A stretch of DNA of 64,000 nt from Ciona intestinalis (taxonomy: Eukaryota > Chordata > Ascidiacea > Phlebobranchia > Cionidae): NCBI RefSeq assembly GCF_000224145.3, contig NC_020167.2, forward strand, positions 7,345,260 through 7,409,259, in the 5' to 3' direction. Positions 1 through 11,431 of the stretch are shown here, piece after piece. The position numbers and the translations under genes were made by a program. The notes under the pieces were generated by a model. The model was given only the letters and a program-made list of their open reading frames with translations. It did not search any database and was not told the DNA's origin. Positions within the stretch are counted from its first letter, which is position 1. Each line of letters opens with the position of its first letter.

Positions 1-158
1 ACTTAATATAAAAATATCCTGATCCTGTTTTAAACAATTAACAACGGTCCATGGCAGTCGTAAGAATACGGTTTTGTAACTCTTTGAATTTTCCGTGTTA
101 ACTACCAATTAGGACGAGAAAATAGAAAAAAAAGATCTTATCTCCCCTGCCCTACGAT
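1..158. mobile_element. MITE family A, copy cut by window start
   Basis: This is the right part of the commonest repeat here. Full copies are about 190-200 bp. They open with a terminal inverted repeat close to GTAGGGTGGGGGAAGATGGG and close with its reverse complement, and they carry a conserved core (TTTTAAACAATTAACAACGG, then TATGGGAGTCGTGAG, then TTTGTTTACTACCAAATGGG). No coding capacity is seen, so it is a non-autonomous DNA transposon by structure. This copy keeps the core and a degraded right end, CTCCCCTGCCCTAC. Confidence 0.8.
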
Positions 159-494
159 ATATTCCTAAATTTCTGCAGACCAAATACCTATAATGCAAGC
201 AACATTGTATATGCACCGCGTAATTGAAAGGTTCTGTATATAAAGTCCTCTAGGAACGAGTATATGTTTATCATAAAACGTCCGCGTATTGACCGACGTT
301 GCTAAACTTTTACCGTGTTTCGTACATATAACCATATAAACAAAAATGTTAAATTGAAATATCTATACTCGTTCCAACCTTTTACCGTATTGGTTACAGG
401 ATGATCATTTACAGCAACCGTATATATACACATATACTCATATTATTCCTATTACACACGTTTATAAAGTTATTAAAATTACCCAACCAACCAC
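159..494. other. Intergenic stretch without recognised content
   Basis: AT-rich sequence between the MITE remnant and the stop codon of the minus-strand VQG-repeat gene. I see no open frame, RNA gene or repeat in it; it may contain the 3' UTR of that gene. Confidence 0.5.
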
Positions 495-1478
495 TCACGC
501 GTAAGGATTGTATCCTCTAAAGCAGGTCGTCCTTTTCAACTTTGTGGGCAGGAAATCTTTATAAAACAGGTCGTTACTTCGTAAAGGAATTCTCTCTGTT
601 CCTTTGCCCGTCCCTCGCATCAATGTTGAGTAGATGGATTGTGACGTAGAATTCTGGTATGTGACGTCAGTTACGTCACCACTTTGTCCGCTACGTATTG
701 AAGTGACGTCAACGTTGCTGCCGTTTGCTTGGCTACGTTCTCTTCTTGTAACTGTGCCATAGGGCGTGCGTTCACCGTAGTAAAGCTTCAGTGTATTCTC
801 ATTCATTTCCCTGTATTCAGTACCGTCGTCAGGGTGACTGATGACGTACGAGACTGCATCTGATGACGTATGTGACAAAGCTCGACTGTGGTTCGTCATC
901 GTCGATTGCCTGCCGCTTCTAGATACAACGATGGTAGAAGATGTAGCACCTTGGGAACTTTGGACACCTTGGGAACTTTGGACACCTTGGACACCTTGAA
1001 CCCCTTGAACACCTTGTGCACCCTGAACGCTTTGGACACTTTGAACACCTTGGACACCTTGGGCTTCCCGGGCACCTTGAACACGTTGGACACTTTGGAC
1101 ACCTTGGACACCTTGAACACGTTGGGCACCCTGGGCACCTTGGACACCTGGGACACTTTGTGCTTCCACAATTTCAGTAGTTTCAATGATTTTCTCAGGA
1201 ACATCAGCAAGTACGACGAACCTTCTATAATTTCTCTCCTCACTCGGCGTTTGCAACAACGTCCATTCACCGCCTTCCTCTGTACTTTCCACTTGGCTTG
1301 AGCCTTCGTTAATATCTTTCGTTCCTGTCGAAACCACAAGCACTGTTGGACCACCCGTGGCGCTCGTCAAGAGCTCAGTCTGTCCTGAGGTTTTAGTTTG
1401 AGGTTGCCGATTCGTTTCCTCAACTTGTACCAGGTGAACGCGGCTCTTGCCTTCGCCCTGTTCAACTTTTACCGACAT
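495..1478 (-). CDS. Unrecognised single-exon protein with VQG tandem repeats
   Basis: I do not recognise this 327-residue frame. The first ~90 residues are hydrophilic and rich in Glu, Thr and Gln. Residues ~110-180 are a tandem repeat of the tripeptide VQG/VQS (read from nine-base DNA units), interspersed with GAQ and SSQ variants. The C-terminal 130 residues are rich in Ser, Thr, Arg and Tyr and are not repetitive. No signal peptide or membrane segment is visible. A TAG lies in frame four codons upstream of the ATG, and TTAG just before the ATG could also be a splice acceptor, so this could be the last exon of a longer gene. Non-repetitive flanks in the same open frame favour real coding over a chance minisatellite frame. 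Function unknown; possibly lineage-specific. Confidence 0.55.
   Translation of the reverse strand: MSVKVEQGEGKSRVHLVQVEETNRQPQTKTSGQTELLTSATGGPTVLVVSTGTKDINEGSSQVESTEEGGEWTLLQTPSEERNYRRFVVLADVPEKIIETTEIVEAQSVPGVQGAQGAQRVQGVQGVQSVQRVQGAREAQGVQGVQSVQSVQGAQGVQGVQGVQGVQSSQGVQSSQGATSSTIVVSRSGRQSTMTNHSRALSHTSSDAVSYVISHPDDGTEYREMNENTLKLYYGERTPYGTVTRRERSQANGSNVDVTSIRSGQSGDVTDVTYQNSTSQSIYSTLMRGTGKGTERIPLRSNDLFYKDFLPTKLKRTTCFRGYNPYA
951..1155. repeat. Nine-base minisatellite inside coding sequence
   Basis: About 20 diverged copies of a unit close to ACCTTGGAC / ACTTTGGAC. On the minus strand it encodes VQG/VQS. The plus strand stays open through it too (TLDTLG-type frame), which is a by-product of the nine-base period. 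Confidence 0.85.
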
Positions 1479-1924
1479 TTCAAACCTCTAAGTATAAAAA
1501 ATCTTATACAAATAAACTCACACTAAAACATTGTACTTGCTGTTAGGAAACAAATGCAGTTATTTAGATTAGCAATTCTTAAACTTTTGGCTGATTTTTA
1601 AACTTTATTATATGGTTTAAACATAAGCGCTGAATATCCACAAATTCTACATATTCACAAGATATGACATAAAGCTGTCAAAAAATTATGCGGTTGTGTA
1701 TACCGTATAGACAGTAGCGATTTTCCAATTTTTCATTGTTTTCAATCTTTATTGTGGTAAAACGTAAAGAAGTCCAAAGTATGCGCCAAAATACACAAAC
1801 AAAAGTCAGTTGTTACAGACTTGCAGTTCTTGAGCCCTTTTCAAGATTTTTATCTTGCTTGCGAAACAGATTGCAAGATTTGGAAAGTGGACGTGAAACC
1901 GCACACGCGTTTCGTAAACGCGCA

Positions 1925-2118
1925 AAATATTTGTTTCTTTATGTTATCGTCCTATTTGGTAGTAAACAAAGAATATGCACAGAATTATACAACCGCATCC
2001 CCACGACTCTGAAGTCCGTTACCCAAATGCATTGTATAGGGTGGGAGAAAATGGGACACTTGTATAGGGTGGGAGAAGATGGGACACCTTTAGCACAGAA
2101 TATCTAAATATCCCGATG
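1925..2118. mobile_element. MITE family A, rearranged copy
   Basis: Core segment CCTATTTGGTAGTAAACAAAG is present, but the terminal TATAGGGTGGGAGAA motif occurs twice in direct orientation (about 2035 and 2065), pointing to two overlapping or internally rearranged copies. Confidence 0.65.
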
Positions 2119-2338
2119 ACACCCCTTCAATACACACCACCGATAACTAACAACCAATTCGCTACTGATTTACTTATTGATAACTGACTTGCATATATTT
2201 ACCAACTAACTCCTTCCCATTCTACCCCAGTAACTGTAATCAAATCCACAAATCTGACCCTGATCTGGCGCTTAGTTAAACGAATCTTGGGTGAAATATT
2301 ACAGTAACGATCTGGTGCTACGAACACGTTACATACGG

Positions 2339-2531
2339 TATAGAGTTGGAAAAATAGGACACCCTTTCTTTCTATTTTATCGTTCCATTTGGTAGTAAAC
2401 AAAGGACATTCAAATAATTATAAAATCGTATCCTCACAACTATCATTGACTTTTGTTAATAGTTCAAAACACGATCAGGAAATATGGGATTTAGCTGCTA
2501 ACGATATACCATCTTACCCCACGGTACTATT
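2339..2531. mobile_element. MITE family A, diverged copy
   Basis: Both ends are weak (GGTATAGAGTTGGAAAAATA ... CATCTTACCCCACGGTACTA), but the core with TTTGGTAGTAAACAAAGGAC and AAAACACGATCAGGA is clear. Confidence 0.65.
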
Positions 2532-2905
2532 TATAAAAGGTTTTATTAAAAACTAGAATTAAATTGTAAATAATATAGGCTTCCAAAATTGGCAAGGAAA
2601 TCGTAAAGATATTAAGCCATATTCGTTCTAAAACAAATAAGTTATACCGTCAACAAAAACTGAACATTTATTTAAAACGTAAATAGATTCCTATAGATCT
2701 TGAATAATCTTATAAATTTCCAATATGAAAATATGCCAAATACGTGTCCGCCCTATAATGCCCGCCTATAGGCCATTTATATATAGACATGTGGGAGAAT
2801 CAGTTCCGTTACATCGTCTGCATAGCTGTATAGCAGCTTGAGTAGATTATAAGAGCCCTTATAATCTACTCGTCGGGCATGTCACTAATGCATTTAATTT
2901 TGTAG

Positions 2906-3102
2906 AGTATGGTGGGGGAAGACGGGACACCTTTAGCACATAATATCTAAATTACTTGATCGTCTTTTAAGCAATTAACAACGGTCTATGGGAATCGCGA
3001 GAGTATGGTTTTATAATTCTTTAAATGTTCTTTCGTTTACTACCAAATGGGTCGAAAAAATAGAATAAAAAGGTGTCATAACCTCCCCCAACCTACCATA
3101 TT
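2906..3102. mobile_element. MITE family A copy
   Basis: Both inverted ends are present (ATGGTGGGGGAAGACGGGAC and CCTCCCCCAACCTACCAT). It lies in the long intergenic stretch between the VQG-repeat gene and HACL1. Confidence 0.75.
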
Positions 3103-3586
3103 ACGAACCACACTTTCTCAAACCTCTATATACCACAAACGTAATGTTAAAACCAATAGCCCTAAAACTATATCTTAGTTTTTCTTTTTACCATGCCTTT
3201 ACTTGAAAACGCTTGCATATTACACGTTTTGTTTTCTAACCTGTATATTTCTCTGTAAGTGCAGAAATACATGAAACTATTACCTCCTGCGATGCCACAA
3301 TGAACCTATATAGTTGAAGTACACGCCCAGTTAATAAGCAGGTAAGCACATCTGACTTAAGCTGTGTTATGAATAGCTTGCACTCAGTTAACATAAGTTT
3401 GACATTGAACAGAGACATCGGTCGATATTTTTAAAGGTGGTTTTCACGCGGACATGACATGCGTTATACTCCCCCGTGTGTTTGCGACACTTTGATTTAT
3501 TTGGTGCACGCGTTTATTGATATCTTGCGTTCATTCGCATATTATTTGCCCTGTGACTTACTCAAGTTATATTTCGTTTGCATATA

Positions 3587-3783
3587 TAGTACGGTGGGGT
3601 AAGACGGAATGGCTTTAGCACATATTATCTAAATATCCTGATCGTGTTTTAAACAATTAACAGCGGTCTATGGGAGTCGTAAGGATAGAGTTTTATAATT
3701 CATTAAATTTTCTTTGTTTACTATTAATTGGGACGAGAAAATAGAATATAAAAAGGTGTCCCATCTTCCCTCACTCTACTATA
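3587..3783. mobile_element. MITE family A copy
   Basis: Ends TAGTACGGTGGGGTAAGACG and TGTCCCATCTTCCCTCACTC flank the standard core in the AATTAACAGCGGTCTATGGG orientation. Confidence 0.8.
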
Positions 3784-4244
3784 CATAGGCCAGGTGTACT
3801 AACGTAGGCTGCCTAAATAACACTTATTCCCAAACTTGTATTTTAAAACACTATGAAGTCAAACTAACTCTGATTTATACGTTTTCATTTGACTAAAACG
3901 TCTATATTTTACTTCTCTACCTGTCAGGTAAGACGTAATAAATTAAAACTACAATTTCTGGTACAAGGTGAACTTCCTACTGATACAAAATGATTTAAAT
4001 AAATTCCGTCATCACAGATTATTGAAACTTGTTGGTTGTGACTTCAAACTCACTTTCAATGTTTTTCCCATGGGACCGAGATTGGAATTCACAGCTGTTC
4101 TGGAGCCGAGGTTGTACGACAGCTGTGACGTGTTTATCATGTGATACAACCGCAGTGAAAGTTTTATTTGTGGACTTTACAAATCATGCACTTCTAGAAA
4201 CAACACCCGATAATACAAGTAAGCTACAAACTCCCAACAATCAC

Positions 4245-4370
4245 CCACAAAGTTACACATACGTGGTAGGGCGCGGACGCACGAGGTGTATGAATCCGAA
4301 CACCGGTGTTATAATGACTTTTTTTTTGGAACGCGAGGTTAAAACAAGTTACATTCATTCATTTCACAGC
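4245..4370 (+). repeat. SINE-like repeat, family S
   Basis: Family S is recognised by its order: CAAAGTTACATACGTGGTAA, then GGCACGAGGTGTATGAAACA, then CCCGTGTTATAACGACTG, then a pyrimidine tract, CCACGCGAGGATAAAGC, and AAGTTACATTCATTCATT. This copy has CGCACGAGGTGTATGAATCC and ends in AAGTTACATTCATTCATT. Other copies run in both orientations. The type is inferred from dispersed similar copies of similar length and an AT-rich 3' tail. Confidence 0.6.
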
Positions 4371-4593
4371 ATCGTGTTCTTACGTTTATGCATTTAAATT
4401 TACGTCGTGTGTATAAGCGATGTGCACACGCATTAATAATCCACCCAATCCAAATCAAACAGACGTAAAGCTAAGCGGGGTAGAAGCATCGTTGATTAGA
4501 AATTTGATTCAAATTGGAAATTTGTAAAATCATTTTCAGTGCAACTATCCCAACGAATAAGTATACTTTAAAGGGCCCTCGTTAAATGGTAGT

Positions 4594-4998
4594 CTAGTAT
4601 AGGGTAGAGGAAGATGGGGCACCTTTTCGTTTTATTTAATGGTAATAAAGAACATTCAAAGGATTATAAAACCGTATCCTCACGACTTCCATAAACCGTT
4701 GTTAATTGTTTAAAACATGATCTGGGTATTTGGATATTATGTGCTAAACGTGTCCACTGTAACTGATAGCGATATTGGCCCATATCTTACTAAAATAATT
4801 CTGACATAAATTGTATTTGTTTCTTCGAATACAGTAGCGATTTTCTCGTCCCATTTGGTAGCAAACAAAGAGAATTCAAAGAATTACATAACCGTATTTC
4901 GCGACTCTAAAACAGCGTTGGTAATTGTTAAAAACACAGTCAGGAAAAATTGGTTTTGGCTGCTATAAGTGTCCCATCTTTACCCCACAGTATAATAT
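4594..4998. mobile_element. Two adjacent MITE family A copies
   Basis: The first spans about 4594-4757 (TAGTATAGGGTAGAGGAAGA ... GTGCTAAACGTGTCC). The second spans about 4826-4998 (CAGTAGCGATTTTCTCGTCC ... CATCTTTACCCCACAGTATA) and lacks a good left end. Confidence 0.65.
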
Positions 4999-5125
4999 AT
5001 AGCATTCAACCCAGTGGTTGCTAATAGGTTGTCCAAAAACATTGGCGCCCCCAAAGTTACCCCAGGTGTAAGCTCTCGTAATTTCATTGAATTAAACAAA
5101 CACCCATTTTGAAACACAATTGCAT

Positions 5126-5131
5126 TTTATT
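5126..5131 (-). terminator. HACL1: Polyadenylation signal of HACL1
   Basis: AATAAA on the minus strand about 70 bp past the HACL1 stop codon, the first canonical signal in the 3' flank. Confidence 0.55.
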
Positions 5132-5199
5132 TTACTTAGAGAAATTGCATAGCACGATTTTTATAAATTAGACATTTATCATCCATCATTAAATAGCGA

Positions 5200-8100
5200 T
5201 CACATTTTGCTTCTAGTCAGCCAAGTAAACTCCTGTTCTTTCCTCGCTGACGTCGTGTCAATCATTACGTTAATGAGACTCGCTTGCTCACTGGAGCGTG
5301 ACATGCAACGCTTGAATGATTCGTCCAGCTGATCGGCCGTCACGCACGAGTGACCTTCCCCACCAAACGCTTCAATCAACTTCTCGTATTTCGACTCAGG
5401 TGTGAGGAAGGTGGGGGGGGCGCTGTTTATATAAGTAATGTTAAAACAGTTGTTTAACCCAGGGGTAATCGTTGTGGGCGTACGTGTCCTTGGGCAAGAT
5501 ACTTAACGACAATTGCTCCAATCCAGTGGTCACTAATGATTTGTCAAATTGTCAGCCATACAGAATAAAAATAAAAAAGCCCAAAAAATAATCAAACCAA
5601 ATGGTGATTCGTGAGTGGGCACAAGGTGTATGAAACATCCCTGTTATAATAAATTTTAAACCACGCAAGAATAAACTTAATTTAAAAAAATAACAAAATA
5701 ATTTTCTCACTGTACAGCGATGTCTCCGGACATTTTTATCGCTTCCCAGAAATCCTTGTTTCCGCCTGAGTAGATTCCGTTGTTGTTTACAACCACAAAC
5801 ACAAGTGGAAGGTTGTATCGACACACGGTTTCCAACTCCATGCCTGAGAAACCAAATGCGCTGTCTCCTTGTATGCAAACCTAGTAGAGAAGATTGTACG
5901 TTTTTAAAATCTTTTGTTTGTAGTAGGGTGGGAAAAGATGGGACGACCTTTAGCGCATAACATCCAAATATCATTACCGTGTTTTAAACAATTAACAATG
6001 CTCTATGGGAGTCGTGAGAATAAGATTTTATAATTCTTTGAATGTTCCTTGTTTACTACCAAATGAGACAAGATAATAAAATGAATATGTGTCCCATCTT
6101 CCATTTATTAAAAATTTAAGAATAATGGTGTCTTATCTAAATATAATCATATTACATGAATGTGAAAAAAACATTGACGTACCACTTTCTGTGGTGGCAT
6201 GCCAGTTTTTTTGGCAATGTCCAGCGAGTACAAACTTGCAGCAACAGCGAACCCCAAACCAACTCCCATTGTTCCAAACGTACCAGCGTCTAATCTAAAA
6301 AAAGAATTGTAGAAAAAATAATGTTTATTTAGGTTTTTTTCCATCTGTCTTGTTATATGTTTAGTCACATATAGAAGTAGAACATATTAGCACAGAAATT
6401 TTCAACCTTTCTTCCAAATATATATACAATAAAATGACTTAATGTTAAATAAAAAGTTTAATTACAATAAAAACTTTAAATCCAAGGGGGTTGAAGGTTA
6501 AGAAACACTATCTATAATGCTGCAGAAATTTAAATATGCTTTCACATTTTGCTGGTTAGCAAAGGCAATAGCCAAGTGTGTAATAAATAATATGAAGCGT
6601 ATTTGCACAACATTGACAAGTAACACCATAAACCTATAGGATGTCGCATTCTTCACAAACGATTAATATTTAACCTAAGTTACCTACCTGTGCCTTGGTA
6701 GGTAGTTTAATATCATGGTCCTGCTAATATCCATTGTATTCGCCCCTTCACTTATTATAATACAATCCTTAGGCAGATGTTTCGTCAATACATCAAACAC
6801 AGCATAATAGTTCAAAGGCACAGACTTGTCTTCCGCCAATGCCTGCAATGTACAACTGAAAATTTATCTTTGTATAAATTATTTCATTTATTCTTATGTA
6901 GTGGGGCAACGGCAGATTTGAACATTGATGTTCTGATTCATAAACCTTGCGCCTGTTCACGAGTAACTTGATTCTTTTTTTTCAAGAATTCCTCACTTTT
7001 TTCGGCGTATGGCTAACAATTTAGACCACAGTGACTACTTATAAGGACACGTATTCCAAACTCTTACCCACATCACAACCACCCTTTTACTTACTTTTTT
7101 TAGTGTATGGCTAAGAATTACTTACTTTTTTTAGTGTATGGCTAACAATTTGGACAACCCTTTAGAACCACCTATAAGGACACATACGCCAAACTCTTAC
7201 CCACTTGGGCAGAGGCACTTATAACATGCAATCTCTTTATGCAGCTGCCCAATATTGATCACAACCTTTTATTTACCAAAGCCATCCTACTCACCTTAGT
7301 TGACACAGCATTGCTGTCAATCTTTTCCTGCAGAAATTTCCACCAATCAGAATCCTTGGACAACCTCCATGGAACTCCACGGTGAGTTTTCTTTGAATGT
7401 TCAATAAGCTGTAGAGATAAAATGCAGCATAAATACATGTATCGATAAAAACGAGCACTTAATGAAGTTAGCTGGCTTTTTATTTGGTAAAGTGGACACA
7501 TTTTAACATGTAAGTAAAAACTATTTTTACCTGTATGTTTCATAAAATACTATTTTTTTGCGCATAATTAAAATATCGCTGCTGTTATTTGTGGGCCAAC
7601 TCTACCCAAAAGCTCATGCCCGATGGCACATCGCAGGACACAGGGTAACACAGCATAACAAAATGTGTGTATATAAAGATCTGATGAACACATCAAACCT
7701 GCTGTATCACATTTGGAATGTTTCCTAACAAAGCCACAGTAGATTGAACATTGTTGTGTAATTCCTCCGCACAGATATCGACTTGGATCACCTTAACATC
7801 CTTGTTAAAACGAGGCTGCCTAAAATTAGATATTATGCAAACAATAATGCAATGTAACTTGCTTTACCCTTGTGTAGCAAGAAAACAACAGTCATTATAA
7901 CATTGGTTCTCTGTCTCCCACACCTTATACAGGCTTACGAGTTACCACGTATGTAAGTTTGACAGTAATTGTTTAGTCTTGTGAGGGATTTTTATGTTTG
8001 TTTCTACAGAATAAGTTTACCTCCCGAAATGCAGTTGCCAGTTTAGCCGAGCACCAAGAAGAACTATGACATCACAATTAAGCAGAGCTCTGTGGAACAT

Positions 8101-10696
8101 ATAAGTAATTTAAAATACAATAACTTTATAAGGCACGCCATAAGAAGTTTGGAACTAGGATTCCCCAAAGACACATTTGATTATTAGCAACAGTGTCAAG
8201 CACCCAATCTGGTATCGTTCGGTAAAACGCAAGCTCTTAACCACAGAGTCAAACCAAATCTATGACGTTCTCCATGTTTTCTGTCACCATTTAACAGGTG
8301 TCCGTCAATCAGTGGAACAACAAAAATGATCGAGAGTTCATTTTCCTTACCAATTCCTCATGCCATAAAGGAAGGAACTCCACAGCTTGTCAAAAGTATT
8401 AAACATCAAATCAGGTTTAAAAAAGGGCAGTATTTTTAAAAATGTTGTTCCGCTAAACTTTAAGGCTTATCTTACCTTGATCTGGCAGCTGAAACACAGA
8501 GCTCGTGATCATCAGGGATCACTCCCTTCCCCATAGGAGTTGGGAGGAAAGGAAGATTATGATCCTCCACAAATCTCCTCACTTCATCTTCTGCTCTTGC
8601 ATAAGCTGCTCCCTTCCCGATGATTATGAGAGGCCTCTTGGCAGCGAGCATGAGGTTAGCAGCTGAAGATATGGAAGTTGGGTCTGCTAAGCTTCGTGGT
8701 GGGGGTGGGCATTCAGATCGGAACCTGGAATTGGAAGAATGCCAACAGTTTTAAACAATATATAAAGTGAATATAAGCCATACCAGAGTCCACACTTGTC
8801 ACAGGTGGAGCAGTCTGGGTGTTGGGGTAATGGGCAAAATCTGATCTAATTCTCAGATCCTTATACATATAGAATAGAACGTACATTTTAAACAGTATAT
8901 AATGATAATTTATTATAACAAGAGGGTAAAGTATAATGAATGAGCACATAGAGTAAGACTTTATTAGCAAAGATGATTAAACAGAACAACTATTCCAACT
9001 ACGTGCCCAATAAAAAGTCCACCATCATGAATTACAGAAACTTGCTGATCCACCACAAAAAAAGCATGTTTTTTTATTAAAATATTATCCAAATACCTGC
9101 AGTCTCCCAGCTTTACTGAAGCATTGACAAAGTTACCGGGTATATCCACATAACACGCACCAGGTCTTCCATATATTGAAGTTCTAACAGCCTTCTCTAT
9201 TATCTCTGGTATGATAGTGATACTGGTAGGGCGTGCAGCGAACTTGCTGTACAACCTGCATGCTTCAACCTGCGCAAAATATTTATTACTTGAGTAAAAC
9301 GGTTTAAATTTAAAATGTTACCACCCAAAAAAAGTTTAATTTTTGCAAGGACGATATTTTTTCACTAGCCTATTTTTTGCAGCAATTTTCATCTGAAATA
9401 TTTTTTTGCGTAAACTCTTTTTTTGCTATAACTTTTTTTGTGTGAATTATTTTTTTTACCATATTTCTTGTGAGCATTAGTTTTTTTACTATCATTAGTT
9501 TCTAACCTGTGGTTTTTTTTGCACTAAGTTTTATCTAAAATATTTTTTGTTTTGCAAATTCATTTTTTTACTATAATTTTTAGGGGGGCATTGGTTCCTT
9601 TACTATTAATAGATCCTGACCTGTGGGTATTCTTGAAAAGCTCCCATAGCTTGCTGATCCTCATCAGATGAGCCTCCCAACACTATCATTGGCCAACAGT
9701 TTTCCATTGCATTTGCCATACCTCCTAATGCATGGATCAAACCGGGGCCAGAAACAACCAAGCAAGCACCTGATGAAATTCATATTTAAATGTAATTTTG
9801 TTTATCATCTCCTTGCCATAAAAGACAGTCGTTATAACATGGGTGTTCATACACCTCATGTCACATGGGTGTTTTGTTCAATAAATAAACCGTCAAGTTA
9901 TGAGTTACCATGTATGTAACTTTGTTTTATGCGGTTTTATAATTCTTTGAATTTCCCTTGTTTTACTGCCAAATGGGATGACAAAATAGAATGAAAAAGT
10001 GTCCCAATTTCCCCCTGCCCACTATATATATTTAGATCATAAAACAGTTTAAAAATCATGCCCACTATAAAGTAAAGGGAGCAATAAAGTCCAGGGATTT
10101 GAACCTTATGGAAAGTGCATGCAGGAATAAAGAAATCCTTGTTTAAATTTTCTTTTTGTTTAATCATTACCTGTATTACCTTTACCTATATATTGTTATA
10201 TTACCTGGTCTCCCAGTTAGATAACCAATGGCCCCTGCGGCATAAGCAGCTGATTGCTCGTTCCTCATTCCAATGAACTTTAACCCAACCTGCTGGATTG
10301 CCATGGCAACCTCCATGATTGGAACACCAACTATTCCAAACACATATTCCACTCCCTGAAAAGTTGTTGTAGTAAGGTGGGAAGAATGGGACAATTTATT
10401 TTATACTACAGTAGGGAAGATGGTACACATTTTTATTTTATTGTCCCATTTGGCAGAAAACAAAAAACATTCAATGAATTATATAACCGAATTCTCACAA
10501 CTCCCACAGACCGTTGCTAATTGTTTAAAAACACGATCGAAATATTTGTATATTATGTGCTAAAGGTGTACCATTTTACCCTACAGTGCTAAATCATCAT
10601 TTGTTTATTTATTTATGTCTAAATTAAAGTTACCTGAATTTTCAAAGCCCGCGCGTATACTTCTGCTCCAGTGACCATAACGTTTTCGTCCGACAT
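5200..10696 (-). CDS. HACL1: 2-hydroxyacyl-CoA lyase 1
   Basis: Peroxisomal thiamine-diphosphate enzyme that cleaves 2-hydroxy-3-methylacyl-CoA to formyl-CoA and a fatty aldehyde in phytanic acid alpha-oxidation. Twelve exons join in phase: 10696-10634, 10355-10205, 9769-9621, 9269-9097, 8724-8476, 8089-8021, 7819-7699, 7408-7295, 6842-6688, 6294-6183, 5880-5711, 5422-5200. The product is 582 residues, matching the human enzyme's ~578. Visible marks are the N-terminal TPP-fold segment with the activating Glu54 in MRNEQ, the central domain ([10 protein letters not shown]), and the TPP/Mg motif starting GDSAFGFSG (about 457) and ending NNNG (about 484). The C-terminus SKM parallels the unusual SNM peroxisomal signal of the human protein. 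The start is the only ATG of exon 1 (MSDENVM). It is head to head with RBM15 across 735 bp. Family assignment is from recognised sequence, not a search. Confidence 0.95.
5595..5680 (+). repeat. SINE-like family S fragment in HACL1 intron 11
   Basis: Carries GTGGGCACAAGGTGTATGAA, then CCCTGTTATAATAA, and CCACGCAAGAATAAAC, the middle part of family S, with no preserved head. Confidence 0.5.
5921..6103. mobile_element. MITE family A copy in HACL1 intron 10
   Basis: Left end TAGTAGGGTGGGAAAAGATG is good; the right end stops at GTGTCCCATCTTCC, so the last ~12 bp are missing. Confidence 0.75.
6985..7210. repeat. Imperfect tandem duplication in HACL1 intron 8
   Basis: The block with TATGGCTAACAATTT, CTATAAGGACAC, and CCAAACTCTTACCCAC occurs twice about 140 bp apart, with the short piece CTTTTTTTAGTGTATGGCTA repeated once more in between. 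Confidence 0.6.
7860..7965 (-). repeat. SINE-like family S, reverse copy in HACL1 intron 6
   Basis: Reverse complement of family S: ACAACAGTCATTATAAC and TTACGAGTTACCACGTATGT mark middle and head. Confidence 0.55.
9300..9600. repeat. T-rich low-complexity tract in HACL1 intron 3
   Basis: A run of repeated short blocks, each a T tract of 6-9 followed by GCA/GC or ACTAT. It looks like slippage-derived low-complexity sequence; no open frame or inverted repeat was seen. Confidence 0.55.
9800..9925 (-). repeat. SINE-like family S, reverse copy in HACL1 intron 2
   Basis: AGACAGTCGTTATAACATGG, TCATACACCTCATGT, and TTATGAGTTACCATGTATGT show the reverse orientation. It is directly followed by a MITE family A remnant. 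Confidence 0.55.
9925..10026. mobile_element. MITE family A, right half only
   Basis: Starts inside the core at TATGCGGTTTTATAATTC and runs to the right end CCAATTTCCCCCTGCCCACT. The left half is missing, truncated at the SINE-like repeat next to it. Confidence 0.65.
10370..10592. mobile_element. MITE family A copy in HACL1 intron 1
   Basis: Left end occurs twice (TAGTAAGGTGGGAAGAATGG and ACAGTAGGGAAGATGG, about 45 bp apart), the right end is CCATTTTACCCTACAGT. The partial doubling of the left end resembles the copy near 2035-2100. Confidence 0.65.
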
Positions 10697-11431
10697 GTTC
10701 GGTTTAATGTGTTAACTTGCAACAACTAATGCATTGAAATACTAACCAAGTTAAATAATTTGCGAGCAATGCACTTTGGACATGTCTGCAAAATATTTAC
10801 GTCAGAAAAGCGGGATATCCCCAAGTAAGAATAGTAAATTTTGCTGCGTCAGAAGTTTTAAAACATTCGTGTGAAATGCGTTTTGGAAAGAAATACAGAG
10901 AGAGTCAATTGTTTTGAAACTGTAAAGTTAGCAGTTAATATGTTTTAAGTTTTTTAATCATACCAAAGCAAGTGTTTTTTTAAAAAACAGGGAATTTAAA
11001 CAGGGCTAAAATACCTTTAAAATAAATAGAAAATTTAATTTAAAATATGATATAAAACGAATAAAATAAGTCTTATAAAGCAAAGGCAAGTTTAAACAAC
11101 CATCTTAAAAGCATAAGCCCAGAAAGCTTTTATTTGTACCCCAAATCGATGCAGTAAACTGACTGAATCCGTGTGAATCTAAAACGCCTCGTTTTCTCCT
11201 GCGTCACTTCCTGCTGTAAAATTGCTTCACTTGTTTGCGCACAAACGTCGCAGAAAAGTTGCAGATTTAGCGTTTTGCAACCAACTGTAGTTGCAAAATT
11301 CGCGTTTGATTTACATTTTTGAAAGATCGAGTAAGACTTCGGCAGATTATCTACTCCCACTGGTAGAACGACAATAACTCTGCTCAAAATTCAACTTCAA
11401 ACTTGTCCAAAGTTCGACTAATTCAACTCTA
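10697..11431. promoter_or_regulatory. Shared upstream region of HACL1 and RBM15
   Basis: This 735-bp gap separates two divergent start codons. It must hold the 5' UTRs and promoters of both genes unless one has a distant first exon. No TATA box at a convincing distance and no MITE were seen, unlike the neighbouring introns. A bidirectional promoter is an inference from the head-to-head arrangement. Confidence 0.45.

Noticed and set aside
888..1301. Plus-strand open frame with TLDTLG repeats
   Set aside because: Antisense of the nine-base coding repeat; a 9-bp period keeps several frames open, and the minus frame alone has an open non-repetitive flank on both sides.
1736..2107. 123-residue plus-strand frame
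   Set aside because: Mostly MITE family A sequence; similar frames recur in other copies.
4029..4397. 122-residue plus-strand frame
   Set aside because: Its second half is SINE-like family S, and the first half resembles no protein.
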